62,214 nucleotides of DNA, taken from Clostridia bacterium. Lineage in GTDB: Bacteria; Bacillota; Clostridia; Christensenellales; Aristaeellaceae. The translations under genes were made by a program, and so were the position numbers. Shown here piece by piece: positions 16,862 through 24,151 of the stretch. The notes beneath the pieces were generated by a model, which worked only from the letters and a program-made list of their open reading frames with translations, was not told the DNA's origin and made no database searches. Where the stretch lies: assembly GCA_017431005.1 (NCBI GenBank), contig JAFRLY010000021.1, positions 1 through 62,214 of the forward strand. The letters are read 5' to 3'. Each line of letters opens with the position of its first letter. Position 1 is the stretch's first letter.

Positions 16862-16890
16862 TTGATTTTTTCGGGGCGTACCGCTATACT
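16862..16890 (+). promoter_or_regulatory. Promoter of purC
   Basis: TTGATT (16862-16867), 17-base spacer, TATACT (16885-16890). Transcription would begin near 16897, exactly where a GC palindrome GCCCCGCGGGGC (16897-16908) starts, so the mRNA would carry a 5'-terminal hairpin that could protect it from decay. No guanine riboswitch was seen in the 54-base leader. Confidence 0.7.
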
Positions 16891-16950
16891 GAAGGCGCCC
16901 CGCGGGGCTGCCAGAAGATTGAAATATAAGGGACAGGGGGATCGGGCATC

Positions 16951-17661
16951 ATGGAAAAAACCACTCAGATGTATGAGGGAAAAGCGAAAAAGGTTTTCGC
17001 GACGACGGATCCGGATCTGTGCATTGTAAGCTACAAGGACGACGCCACCGCGTTCAACGGGCTGAAGAAGGGCACCATTCTGGGCAAGGGTGCCATCAAC
17101 AACCGGGTGACGAATCACCTGATGAAGCTGGTTGAGAAGAACGGCGTGCCGACCCACCTGGTGGAGGAGCTGAACGACCGGGAAACCCTGGTAAAGCGCG
17201 TGCATATTGTGCCGCTCGAGGTCATCGTGCGGAACATCGCCGCCGGCAGCCTGAGCAAACGGCTGGGCCTGCCCGAAGGCACCAAGCTGGGCAAGACCGT
17301 GCTGGAATACTGCTACAAGGACGACGAACTGGGCGACCCGATGGTGAACGAATACCACATCGCCGCCATGGGATGGGCGACCGACGAGGAAATGAAGACC
17401 ATCGCCACCTATGCGCTCAAAATCAACGATATTCTGACCGAGTACCTGAAGGCCGTCAACATTGAGCTGATCGACTTCAAGCTCGAGTTCGGCCGCACGA
17501 AGGAAGGCCAGATCGTGCTGGCGGACGAGATCAGCCCGGATACCTGCAGATTCTGGGACGTGACGACCCACGAGAAGCTGGACAAGGACCGGTTCCGCCG
17601 GGATCTCGGCCACGTCGAGGACGCGTATCAGGAGATTCTGCGGAGACTGCTGGGAGAATAA
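16951..17661 (+). CDS. purC: SAICAR synthase
   Basis: Phosphoribosylaminoimidazole-succinocarboxamide synthase, 236 residues (usual length). It joins CAIR and aspartate with ATP in de novo purine synthesis. Family motifs: YEGKAKKVF near the N-terminus, [33 protein letters not shown] and [14 protein letters not shown]. The ribosome site is a modest CAGGGGG. Here it stands alone between its own promoter and a terminator, away from other pur genes. Confidence 0.97.
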   Translation: MEKTTQMYEGKAKKVFATTDPDLCIVSYKDDATAFNGLKKGTILGKGAINNRVTNHLMKLVEKNGVPTHLVEELNDRETLVKRVHIVPLEVIVRNIAAGSLSKRLGLPEGTKLGKTVLEYCYKDDELGDPMVNEYHIAAMGWATDEEMKTIATYALKINDILTEYLKAVNIELIDFKLEFGRTKEGQIVLADEISPDTCRFWDVTTHEKLDKDRFRRDLGHVEDAYQEILRRLLGE

Positions 17662-17679
17662 TCAACACGATAACAAAAC

Positions 17680-17716
17680 AGACTGCCGGATTCGCGGCAG
17701 TCTGTTTTTTCAGTTT
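17680..17716. terminator. Bidirectional terminator after purC
   Basis: 9-bp stem AGACTGCCG/CGGCAGTCT (17680-17688, 17695-17703) with a six-base loop, then GTTTTTTCAGTTTTT on the plus strand and GTTTTGTTAT on the minus strand. It separates the convergent purC and thioesterase genes. Confidence 0.9.
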
Positions 17717-17734
17717 TTGTAAAACGGGAAGCAC

Positions 17735-18481
17735 TCAGATCCGGGGACGGAGGCGGCCGCCGACCTCAAAGGCCGCCTTCTCGCCGACGAAGGCTGAGAA
17801 ACGAAAATCCTGATCCCGCAAGACACGGTGCAGAACGACCTTATGCTCCGGCAGGATTTCCGCGTTGTAATTCAGAATCAGGTTTTCCGGCTCCCAGGAA
17901 CGCATGAGCGAAACGCCGAGCGCGTTGCAGAGCCAGTCCGCGTAACGGGTGTTGTTGACATGGCCGTTGATATCCAGATCGGTATAGACCGGCTGATATT
18001 CCGAAACAAACTCATCTCCCTGGAGAGCGCCGACGGTCGCCGGAAGATAAGTCGGGATTGACAGATCCGTATTATCCGGAATAAGGCGGGCCACATCCCC
18101 CGGAGGCAGCATATGGCGCGTACGGATATCCAGCAGCAGCCAGAGGGAGCCGGCAGAGCCGATCAGCTCGCCGCGGCGGTTGGTGAAAACAAAATAGCGG
18201 GGAAAGAAATAACGCCGGACCGGCATCGGATAGGTGCTCACCGTGACCGGTTCCCCGATCACCGGGTACCGGTTCATATGAATTTCACAGCGGGAAAGCA
18301 CCCAGACGATGTTCTGCCTGATCAGATCGTCCCGCCCGCAGCCCAGCAGCGCGCTGTGGACACCGGCCACCTCCTGCATGCACTCCAGGATCGCGCCGGG
18401 GCGCCAGTGCCCGGTGAAATCACAGTCCCGGGTCAGAAGGGTAAAGGTTTGCTCATAGGATTTATACAGGGGTTCACTCAT
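17735..18481 (-). CDS. Acyl-ACP thioesterase family protein
   Basis: Double hot-dog acyl-acyl carrier protein thioesterase, 248 residues, cytoplasmic, releasing free fatty acids from ACP. The first hot-dog has TRDCDFTGHWRPGAILECMQEVA; the second has DLDINGHVNNTRYADW with the catalytic Asn-His pair. Its ATG overlaps the stop of the DUF1643 gene (ATGA), so translation is coupled. Last gene of a three-gene operon ending at the terminator near 17680. Chain-length preference cannot be read from sequence. Confidence 0.88.
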   Translation of the reverse strand: MSEPLYKSYEQTFTLLTRDCDFTGHWRPGAILECMQEVAGVHSALLGCGRDDLIRQNIVWVLSRCEIHMNRYPVIGEPVTVSTYPMPVRRYFFPRYFVFTNRRGELIGSAGSLWLLLDIRTRHMLPPGDVARLIPDNTDLSIPTYLPATVGALQGDEFVSEYQPVYTDLDINGHVNNTRYADWLCNALGVSLMRSWEPENLILNYNAEILPEHKVVLHRVLRDQDFRFSAFVGEKAAFEVGGRLRPRI

Positions 18482-19110
18482 GGACGCATGCCTTCTTTAA
18501 CAGATGTAAGATAATCCGGCAGATCAATGAAAGGATCCAGCAGTGAATCCTTTTTCAGATACAGCGGATGATGCGGATGGCCGGCCTTGCTGCGGGGACC
18601 GGCGGTAAACCAGCGCGCACCGCAGGGCCGGCTGAGGCTGACCATATCCAGCACGCAGGCCGGGAGATACGGGCGCTTCTCAATGATGGCACCCCAGGCA
18701 GCCCAGACGGCAGGCTCCGGACCGGCGTGCTCCAGAGCCCAGACAAAGGCCTTCATATTCTCCTGGTGGAGCAGCGGATTCAGCTCCCGGTCCATATCGT
18801 CCGGCACGGTGGCGCGCTGGGCATAGACGTTGAACATCAGAAAGGAGTCGAAGCCGTTGAAGCGAGCGATCCTGTCCACGCTCTTCAGCGTATTGTCCAG
18901 ACGGCCGGGCATGGCTGTGGAGGGATTGACCCCGACGCAGATCAGCGGACGGGCTCCCCGGGTACCCAGCAGATAACGGTAATCCGTGTAATAATCCGGC
19001 ACGTAAATCCAGGCGGAACGGTCATAGGATTCCGAATCCGTGGGCTGCAGGGCTTCCGAAAAGGAAAGCACCGGAAGGGAGCTGGTGTCAGCGGATGGGA
19101 TATGCTTCAT
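18478..19110 (-). CDS. DUF1643 domain protein
   Basis: 210 residues, soluble. The stretch LICVGVNPSTAMPGRLDNTL followed by VDRIARFNGFDSFLMFNVYAQRAT is the DUF1643 signature; a WAAWG motif and GHPHHPLYL follow, resembling a uracil-DNA-glycosylase-like fold in outline. The family has no established function. Upstream spacing to the CofE-like gene is four bases and no clear AGGAG precedes the ATG, so it probably depends on translational coupling. Confidence 0.75.
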   Translation of the reverse strand: MKHIPSADTSSLPVLSFSEALQPTDSESYDRSAWIYVPDYYTDYRYLLGTRGARPLICVGVNPSTAMPGRLDNTLKSVDRIARFNGFDSFLMFNVYAQRATVPDDMDRELNPLLHQENMKAFVWALEHAGPEPAVWAAWGAIIEKRPYLPACVLDMVSLSRPCGARWFTAGPRSKAGHPHHPLYLKKDSLLDPFIDLPDYLTSVKEGMRP

Positions 19111-19114
19111 AGGA

Positions 19115-19858
19115 TCAGAGGGGACGGATCAGAATCAGGGGCGTCAGCTCATCCCCCTGGCCGGAGGGATTGTCCGCCATGGCATCCTGAATCTCGTCAT
19201 CGGTGAGCGGGAAGTCCGTGCATTTGCCGAGCTGATTCTGCTCAATATCATTGGCATCCATCAGAACGACGGGAATCCCGGTATCCTTTTCCAGCTGATC
19301 GCAGAGCTCCACCGGATTCGGCGGGTTGATCAGGGCCATTTCCTTATACCGCTCAAAGCTGGAGCGGAAGTAGAACCCGTCGATGCCGCCGACGCCCTTG
19401 CCGCAGATCTTATAGAACAGGCCGTGAACGCCGAAGGGCCGGGTGACGGCGCTGACGAAGGCGGCAAAAAGCACCCTGGGCAGGCCGCACATATCAATGA
19501 CCAGCTGGAGCTTGTAGGGCTCATGCATGCCGACACCGGTCGTGTTGATGCCGGCAAAGCGCCAGAGGCGCTTTGCCCAGAATCCGGGCTTTACCTGTTC
19601 CCGCGTTTTCACGTTGCGGGTGCACATGGCCATGACCTTGGCGCCGAAGGACAGCAGATCCCCCGGCTGATAAAGAGGAAGGACATAACGGCGCACCAGC
19701 TTGGACTGATCCTCGCCAACCTCGACAAAATGGGTCTGGATAGCAAAACGGTCATACTTCCGGCCGTTGCGCCCGGTCAGCGTGCCTCGGTCAAAATAGG
19801 TGATGCCGTTCAGCTCGCGCCGCTGCTCTTCCAGATTCCTGGATGGAATGATCCCCAT
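19115..19858 (-). CDS. F420-0:gamma-glutamyl ligase-like protein
   Basis: 247 residues resembling the CofE family (coenzyme F420-0 gamma-glutamyl ligase domain): the region RRYVLPLYQPGDLLSFGAKV, GINTTGVGMHEPY, and VVLMDANDIEQNQLG are the recognisable parts. Firmicutes of this type are not known as F420 makers, so the real acceptor may be another molecule. GGAGG precedes ATG 19858. First gene of a minus-strand operon with the DUF1643 and thioesterase genes. Confidence 0.72.
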   Translation of the reverse strand: MGIIPSRNLEEQRRELNGITYFDRGTLTGRNGRKYDRFAIQTHFVEVGEDQSKLVRRYVLPLYQPGDLLSFGAKVMAMCTRNVKTREQVKPGFWAKRLWRFAGINTTGVGMHEPYKLQLVIDMCGLPRVLFAAFVSAVTRPFGVHGLFYKICGKGVGGIDGFYFRSSFERYKEMALINPPNPVELCDQLEKDTGIPVVLMDANDIEQNQLGKCTDFPLTDDEIQDAMADNPSGQGDELTPLILIRPL

Positions 19859-19890
19859 AGAAGATTCCTCCGAAATAAAAAATTTGTTTC

Positions 19891-19918
19891 ATTATAACAC
19901 GGAAGAATTGTATGTCAA
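19891..19918 (-). promoter_or_regulatory. Promoter of the CofE-like operon
   Basis: Minus strand TTGACA (19918-19913), 16-base spacer, TATAAT (19896-19891), 32 bases upstream of the start codon. Full-consensus hexamers. Confidence 0.9.
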
Positions 19919-19920
19919 TC

Positions 19921-19949
19921 TTGTGCGGATATACAAAATATAGTATAAT
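19921..19949 (+). promoter_or_regulatory. Promoter of the GT2-GtrA gene
   Basis: TTGTGC (19921-19926), 17-base spacer, TATAAT (19944-19949). Divergent from the CofE-operon promoter; the two -35 boxes are only two bases apart, so the two polymerases would compete. Confidence 0.7.
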
Positions 19950-20012
19950 CATAAGGTAAATTTACTTTTTTCAGGGCCCGGCAACGGAGCCCGGAAAGCG
20001 AGGAAGATTTCC

Positions 20013-21101
20013 ATGGCCCACCATTCCGCCGCGGAGGACGCGGTGATTCTGATACCTTCCCTGGAGCCGGATGAGCGGCTGCCCGCCTATATCCGGAAGC
20101 TGAGCGAAAGCGGGTTTGCGCACATCGTCGTCGTGGACGACGGAAGCGCGGAAAGCTACCAGCCCATCTTCCGGGAGCTGGAGAGCGTGAGCGGGACAAC
20201 AGTTCTGCATCACGACGTGAACCATGGGAAGGGCGTCGCACTGAAGACAGGATACAAATATATCCTTGAAAAGCTGCCCGGCGTGAGCGGCGTGATTACA
20301 GCGGACGCGGACGGACAGCACACGGTGGCCGACTGCCTCCGACTGGCTGAGAAGCTGAAAGAGGGCAAGAGGGCCCTTTATCTGGGCAGCCGGGATTTCA
20401 GCCAGGAGCATGTGCCGCCCAAAAGCCGGATCGGGAACCGGGTGACAAGCGTACTGTTCCTGTTGCTTTACGGCCAGTGGGTCACCGACACGCAGACCGG
20501 TCTGCGTGCCTTCCCAGCCGGAGACCTGCAGTTCATGGCCGACGTTGAGGGAGAACGGTTCGAGTACGAGATGAACGTACTGATCGCCTGCGCGAGGAAC
20601 CGGATTCCGATGATCCCCGTGACTATTGAGACGATCTACGAGAACGAGAACAAGGGCAGCCACTACCATCCGCTGCGTGACAGCATCCGGATTTTCAGGG
20701 TGCTGATGGGCGGCTTCATGAAATTCATGGGAAGCAGCCTGCTGTGCGTGCTAATTGACCAGGGCTTATTCAACCTGCTGAACCTGGCCGTGTTCCGAAA
20801 CGGGACCGTGAAGGCCGCGTCGCTCATTCTGGCCAGCACGATCATCGCGCGCGTCATCTCCGCGAGCGTCAATTTCCTGATCAACCGGAACCTGGTATTC
20901 AAGCAGAAGAACGGCGGCGTGAAGACGATAGCGCGGTACGCCGCGCTGACGATCGCCGTCATGCTGCTGAGCGCAGCCGGCACCTGGGCGCTGAGCCATG
21001 CCGGCATGAGCAGCACGGTCGCCAAGCTGATCACGGATACACTGCTCTACTTTGTCAGCTTCCGCGTGCAGCAGAGATGGGTGTTCAGAGAGGAAGAATA
21101 A
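20013..21101 (+). CDS. Family 2 glycosyltransferase fused to GtrA
   Basis: 362 residues. N-terminal GT-A domain of the polyprenyl-phosphate sugar transferase type (about 1-220): VVDDGS, DADGQH (metal-binding DXD near residue 98), LGSRDF, TDTQTGLRAFP. C-terminal GtrA-like membrane domain (about 235-355) with four hydrophobic segments and ASVNFLINRNLVFKQ...QQRWVFRE. Such a pair makes a lipid-linked sugar and supports its movement across the membrane for cell-envelope glycosylation; here both steps are in one chain. GAGGAAG precedes ATG 20013. The downstream Lgt-like gene begins one base after its stop. Confidence 0.9.
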   Translation: MAHHSAAEDAVILIPSLEPDERLPAYIRKLSESGFAHIVVVDDGSAESYQPIFRELESVSGTTVLHHDVNHGKGVALKTGYKYILEKLPGVSGVITADADGQHTVADCLRLAEKLKEGKRALYLGSRDFSQEHVPPKSRIGNRVTSVLFLLLYGQWVTDTQTGLRAFPAGDLQFMADVEGERFEYEMNVLIACARNRIPMIPVTIETIYENENKGSHYHPLRDSIRIFRVLMGGFMKFMGSSLLCVLIDQGLFNLLNLAVFRNGTVKAASLILASTIIARVISASVNFLINRNLVFKQKNGGVKTIARYAALTIAVMLLSAAGTWALSHAGMSSTVAKLITDTLLYFVSFRVQQRWVFREEE

Positions 21102-21102
21102 G

Positions 21103-21825
21103 ATGAAAACAGAGTGGATCCTGCCTGCGGCGGGCATGGGGAGCATACTGCTGACACTGTTGGTTTTCAGCGGCTGCTGGATCGGCATGCGCAGGCGGCG
21201 GCTGAAGCTGCCTCCGGGGTTCGGGGAATGGATCAACGGGCTGGGCTTCGGCATGCTGCCGGCCATGGCGGTGGCCAAGGTCTACGGCCAGTATACGGAA
21301 TCCGGAAGCACCGGAACGGAAATCATGCAGCCCCTGAAGCCGGTTCCGTGGATTACGGATAACGGACGTTTTTTTCCGGGACGGATAGAGATCCTCCTGT
21401 TTCTGGGAGCCTTTACCGGGATCTGCCTGTGGCTGATATTCCGCAAAAGCGAGTTCCCGCCCAACGGGGACATGGCAGGCATCAGCCTTACGCTGTGGGC
21501 CGGGATCCGGACGGTTACGGAGACCCTGCGTGAGGTCAGCCAGATGGACGTAGGCGAATGGCGGATCGTATATCTCGCGATTTTCACGGTCACAGCGCTG
21601 TGGCTGATCCGGTGGAGCTTCCGGCGGCAGAAAACCATAAAAAACACGAGCCAGACAGTTTTTTACTGGCTCGTGACGATTGTGACCACGGCGGCGGTGT
21701 GGGCCCTGGTGAGCGGAACGCTGACCACCGGAAGCAGCATCGGCAATCTGGCTGCCGTGACCGGATGCAGCATCGTGAGAACCGCGGCACTGCTGGCAGC
21801 GGGGGGCGACAGCCGGAAGGTATGA
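21103..21825 (+). CDS. Lgt-like membrane protein (degenerate), first copy
   Basis: 240-residue multi-pass membrane protein. The order of helices and two patches recall prolipoprotein diacylglyceryl transferase: FFPGRIEILLFLGAF (Lgt PTQLYE region) and GDMAGISLTLWAGIRTVTETLR (Lgt YGxxRFxxExxR region, with Arg and Glu kept). The HGG segment of Lgt is missing, so the usual reaction is doubtful. It shares the GD...TE(S/T)LR pattern with the protein at 24152, indicating paralogues. Start ATG 21103 follows GAGGAAG and overlaps no other gene; it is cotranscribed with GT2-GtrA. A minus-strand terminator (21639-21675) lies inside its 3' part. Confidence 0.6.
   Translation: MKTEWILPAAGMGSILLTLLVFSGCWIGMRRRRLKLPPGFGEWINGLGFGMLPAMAVAKVYGQYTESGSTGTEIMQPLKPVPWITDNGRFFPGRIEILLFLGAFTGICLWLIFRKSEFPPNGDMAGISLTLWAGIRTVTETLREVSQMDVGEWRIVYLAIFTVTALWLIRWSFRRQKTIKNTSQTVFYWLVTIVTTAAVWALVSGTLTTGSSIGNLAAVTGCSIVRTAALLAAGGDSRKV
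21639..21675 (-). terminator. Terminator of the GNAT gene inside a convergent CDS
   Basis: Perfect 10-bp stem CACGAGCCAG/CTGGCTCGTG (21645-21654, 21666-21675) followed on the minus strand by six T residues (21644-21639). It lies 158 bases beyond the GNAT stop, inside the coding region of the plus-strand Lgt-like gene, because the two genes are separated by only seven bases. Confidence 0.82.
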
Positions 21826-21832
21826 AGCAGCT

Positions 21833-22297
21833 TCAGTCCGGCTTCCGGGAAGGGCAGCTGACCCGATCGCAGTTTTTACAGGAATCCAGGTCGATCTGAG
21901 CACCGGGAAGCACCATTTCCACCGGGGCGCCTTCCCCGTGAGGAGAAAATGGATCGGGCCGGAAACCGAGACGGGTAAAGAACCCCAGCACTTCGGGCGG
22001 AGCGGCAAGACGCACCTCTCGGGCGAAATGCTCCTGCGCCTTAAAAAGCAGCAGGCGGAACGTGAGATCCCCGAGGCGGCGGCCGCGCATGGCCGGCAGC
22101 ACCCCGATATCCCCGAGGCGGTAAGCCCCGTCCTGCCACCAGATCCGCCCGGAGGCGGCGGGAACGTCATCCTGATAAACCAGCACATTCCAGGACATGC
22201 TGTCCAGCGCGTCCTGCCCGAAACCGAAAACCTCCTGACGGACGCCGGCCGCGGCGCCGGGATTCGTGCCGGGAGCAAACCATTTACCCTGTACCAT
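21833..22297 (-). CDS. GNAT family acetyltransferase with Cys-rich tail
   Basis: 154 residues. Core acetyl-CoA-binding motif A is IGVLPAMRGRRLGDLTFRLL (about 64-83), and LGFFTRLGF is the usual C-terminal motif B. The tail CKNCDRVSC adds three cysteines in a CxxCx4C pattern, possibly metal-binding. Substrate unknown. The ribosome site AAGGAG is eight bases from ATG 22297. Single gene, convergent with the Lgt-like gene. Confidence 0.85.
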   Translation of the reverse strand: MVQGKWFAPGTNPGAAAGVRQEVFGFGQDALDSMSWNVLVYQDDVPAASGRIWWQDGAYRLGDIGVLPAMRGRRLGDLTFRLLLFKAQEHFAREVRLAAPPEVLGFFTRLGFRPDPFSPHGEGAPVEMVLPGAQIDLDSCKNCDRVSCPSRKPD

Positions 22298-22360
22298 ATG
22301 TATATCTCCTTTTAACCTGTTTAAGCATTCAAAAATACATTAAGAACAAAGAGGTAAGCG

Positions 22361-22576
22361 ATGGATCCGAAAAAAATTGAGAGAATCAACGAGCTGGCCC
22401 GCAAGAAGAAGGCCGGCGGCCTGACGCCTGAGGAAACGAAGGAGCAGGCGGCGCTGCGGGAGGAATATCTGGCCGGTTACCGGGAAAACCTGAAGTCCAT
22501 GCTGGACAGCATCGTCGTTCAGGAAAAGGACGGGAGCCGGCACCCGCTGCGAAAAAAACCATCGGGTGAATCATAG
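22361..22576 (+). CDS. DUF896 protein (YnzC/UPF0291 family)
   Basis: 71-residue small basic protein with the diagnostic INELARKKKAGGLTPEE and LREEYLAGYRENLK (two helices). In Bacillus the family is SOS-induced or growth-phase linked, but its function is unsettled. GAGGT precedes ATG 22361. It has no partner gene close by; the next gene has its own promoter. Confidence 0.92.
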   Translation: MDPKKIERINELARKKKAGGLTPEETKEQAALREEYLAGYRENLKSMLDSIVVQEKDGSRHPLRKKPSGES

Positions 22577-22599
22577 GCGCTCACGGAAAGAATGTCAAC

Positions 22600-22628
22600 T
22601 TGCCACAGGATTTCATTTCCGCTATAAT
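22600..22628 (+). promoter_or_regulatory. Promoter of the DUF1292/envelope operon
   Basis: TTGCCA (22600-22605), 17-base spacer, TATAAT (22623-22628), about 80 bases ahead of the DUF1292 start. No strong terminator is visible between here and 30018, so it may drive six genes. Confidence 0.8.
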
Positions 22629-22709
22629 GAAGCATCCGCCGGACAGGCGGAATCGGGAAGCTTTTTTAGAGAAAAAGCGCGTCAGATTGATTGAACGGAG
22701 GAAACAGCA

Positions 22710-23042
22710 ATGGATGAAATGAACAACAACCTGGAAAACATGGACGGCATGGAAGATGACGATCTGGTGGTCTTTGAGACAGACGACGGCGAGGAGCTGA
22801 CCTTCAGCATCGAGGACTACTTCTTCTACAACGGCGAGGAATACGCGCTGCTGGCCGACGTGAATGATGAGAGCGAAGAGGACGACGAGGAAGGCATCAG
22901 CTGCATCGTCTGCAAGGTTACAAGCGAAGAGGACGAGAACGGCGAGGAACAGGACGTCTTTACCCCTGTTGAGGACGAAGCTATGGCTGAAAAGCTGTTC
23001 CAGATCGCCATGACAAAGATTGAAGAGGACGACGCTGAGTAA
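22710..23042 (+). CDS. DUF1292 acidic protein (YrzB family)
   Basis: 110 residues, very acidic. Contains the DUF1292 core: VVFETDDGEELTF, FFYNGEEYALLAD and CKVTSEEDENGEEQDVFTPVEDEAMAEKLF. The family is common in Firmicutes next to RuvX and IreB, but not here; its role is unknown. GGAGG precedes ATG 22710. It is followed after 40 bases by an exported glycosidase gene. Confidence 0.88.
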   Translation: MDEMNNNLENMDGMEDDDLVVFETDDGEELTFSIEDYFFYNGEEYALLADVNDESEEDDEEGISCIVCKVTSEEDENGEEQDVFTPVEDEAMAEKLFQIAMTKIEEDDAE

Positions 23043-23082
23043 AAAGCGACGCCGGACCGGTTAAGGATGAGAGGACAGGAAA

Positions 23083-24135
23083 ATGAAAACACCGATTCGT
23101 ATTCTGCTGGCGGTGCTTTGCGCTGCGATTATCGTGAGCATGCCCTGGTTCGTGTCTTCGCCCCACATGCTGGATGAGGTGCGCGCCGATTATTCCGACT
23201 GGGGAGAAGAGGAAGAGAATGAGGAAGAACCGGAGGAAAGCGGCCTGCTGCGCCTCCTGATTGCCTCAGCCCGGGCGGAAGACGAGCTGATGATCGAAGA
23301 GGTGGAAGCCGGAAAATTCGACCGGAACAGCACCTATGAGCTGCCCTGGGATCTTTCCCCGGCACCGAAGCCCAATCCCGACAACTACACCGAGAACGGA
23401 TACGAGGATGAGACGATCCGCGTGAAGCTTGAGACCCAGGAGGAGGACGGCGTGACCTGGCATGTGGCCTGGGTCGAAATCGCCAGCCCCACGCAGCTGC
23501 GCACCGCCATTGCCGGCAAAAAGGTGACCAGCAAGAAGGACGCCAGGCCCAGCTCCATGGCGCGGGTCAACAACGCTGTGGTTGCCATCAACGGCGACTA
23601 CTACTCCAAGGATCCCGACAAGACAGCTTTCGAATACCGAATGACCCAGAAGATCCGGAACAACAACAACAGCAAGAAGGATACCCTGATCATCGACAAG
23701 AAAGGGAACTTCACCCTGGACCGGTTCATCAAGGGAAAAAACGAGGCGTCCGAATACGCCAAGGCCCACATGGACGAGATTGTGAACGTCTTCACCTTCG
23801 GGCCTGCACTGGTGAAGGACGGACAGCTGATGGAGATTGACGAGCATTACGGCTACAACCCGAACGCGAACGAGCCCCGCTCCGCAATCGGACAGACCGG
23901 CGAGCTGAGCTACGTGCTTGTGATTGCCGAAGGCCGGGGCGAATCCAGTGGCGTCAATTTCAAGGCATTGGCGCAGAAGATGTACGACCTGGGCTGCCAG
24001 CAGGCATTCAACCTGGACGGCGGCAACTCCTCCATCCTGATTTTCAACGGACAGTCCTACCAGGGCATGCCGAGCGGAGATGAACGGTCCCAGAGCGATA
24101 TCATCTATTTTGCGACCGCTGTTCCGGAAAATTGA
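23083..24135 (+). CDS. Exported phosphodiester glycosidase (NAGPA family)
   Basis: 350 residues. N-terminal membrane anchor or signal (RILLAVLCAAIIVSMPWFVS), a Glu-rich linker (about 40-55), then a phosphodiester glycosidase/NAGPA (DUF2233) domain from about 120: NNAVVAINGDYY, FGPALVKDGQ, PRSAIGQT, and the signature AFNLDGGNSS. The family cleaves sugars from phosphodiester-linked glycans, including wall polymers and GlcNAc-phosphate linkages. It should act outside the membrane. Second gene of the envelope operon, 16 bases before the Lgt-like gene. Confidence 0.88.
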   Translation: MKTPIRILLAVLCAAIIVSMPWFVSSPHMLDEVRADYSDWGEEEENEEEPEESGLLRLLIASARAEDELMIEEVEAGKFDRNSTYELPWDLSPAPKPNPDNYTENGYEDETIRVKLETQEEDGVTWHVAWVEIASPTQLRTAIAGKKVTSKKDARPSSMARVNNAVVAINGDYYSKDPDKTAFEYRMTQKIRNNNNSKKDTLIIDKKGNFTLDRFIKGKNEASEYAKAHMDEIVNVFTFGPALVKDGQLMEIDEHYGYNPNANEPRSAIGQTGELSYVLVIAEGRGESSGVNFKALAQKMYDLGCQQAFNLDGGNSSILIFNGQSYQGMPSGDERSQSDIIYFATAVPEN

Positions 24136-24151
24136 GGGAAGGACTGAAACA

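Noticed and set aside
16891-16950. Purine riboswitch ahead of purC
   Set aside because: The leader is only about 54 bases and holds one GC hairpin; there is no three-way junction or conserved purine-aptamer core.
16795-17613. 272-codon open frame opposite purC
   Set aside because: Shadow of purC; it would also run through the purC promoter.
22280-22305. GNAT ribosome site resembling the phage T7 gene 10 leader
   Set aside because: The AAGGAGATATACAT-ATG match is a short, functional Shine-Dalgarno plus A/T spacer and can arise by chance; the surrounding genome context shows no vector sequence.
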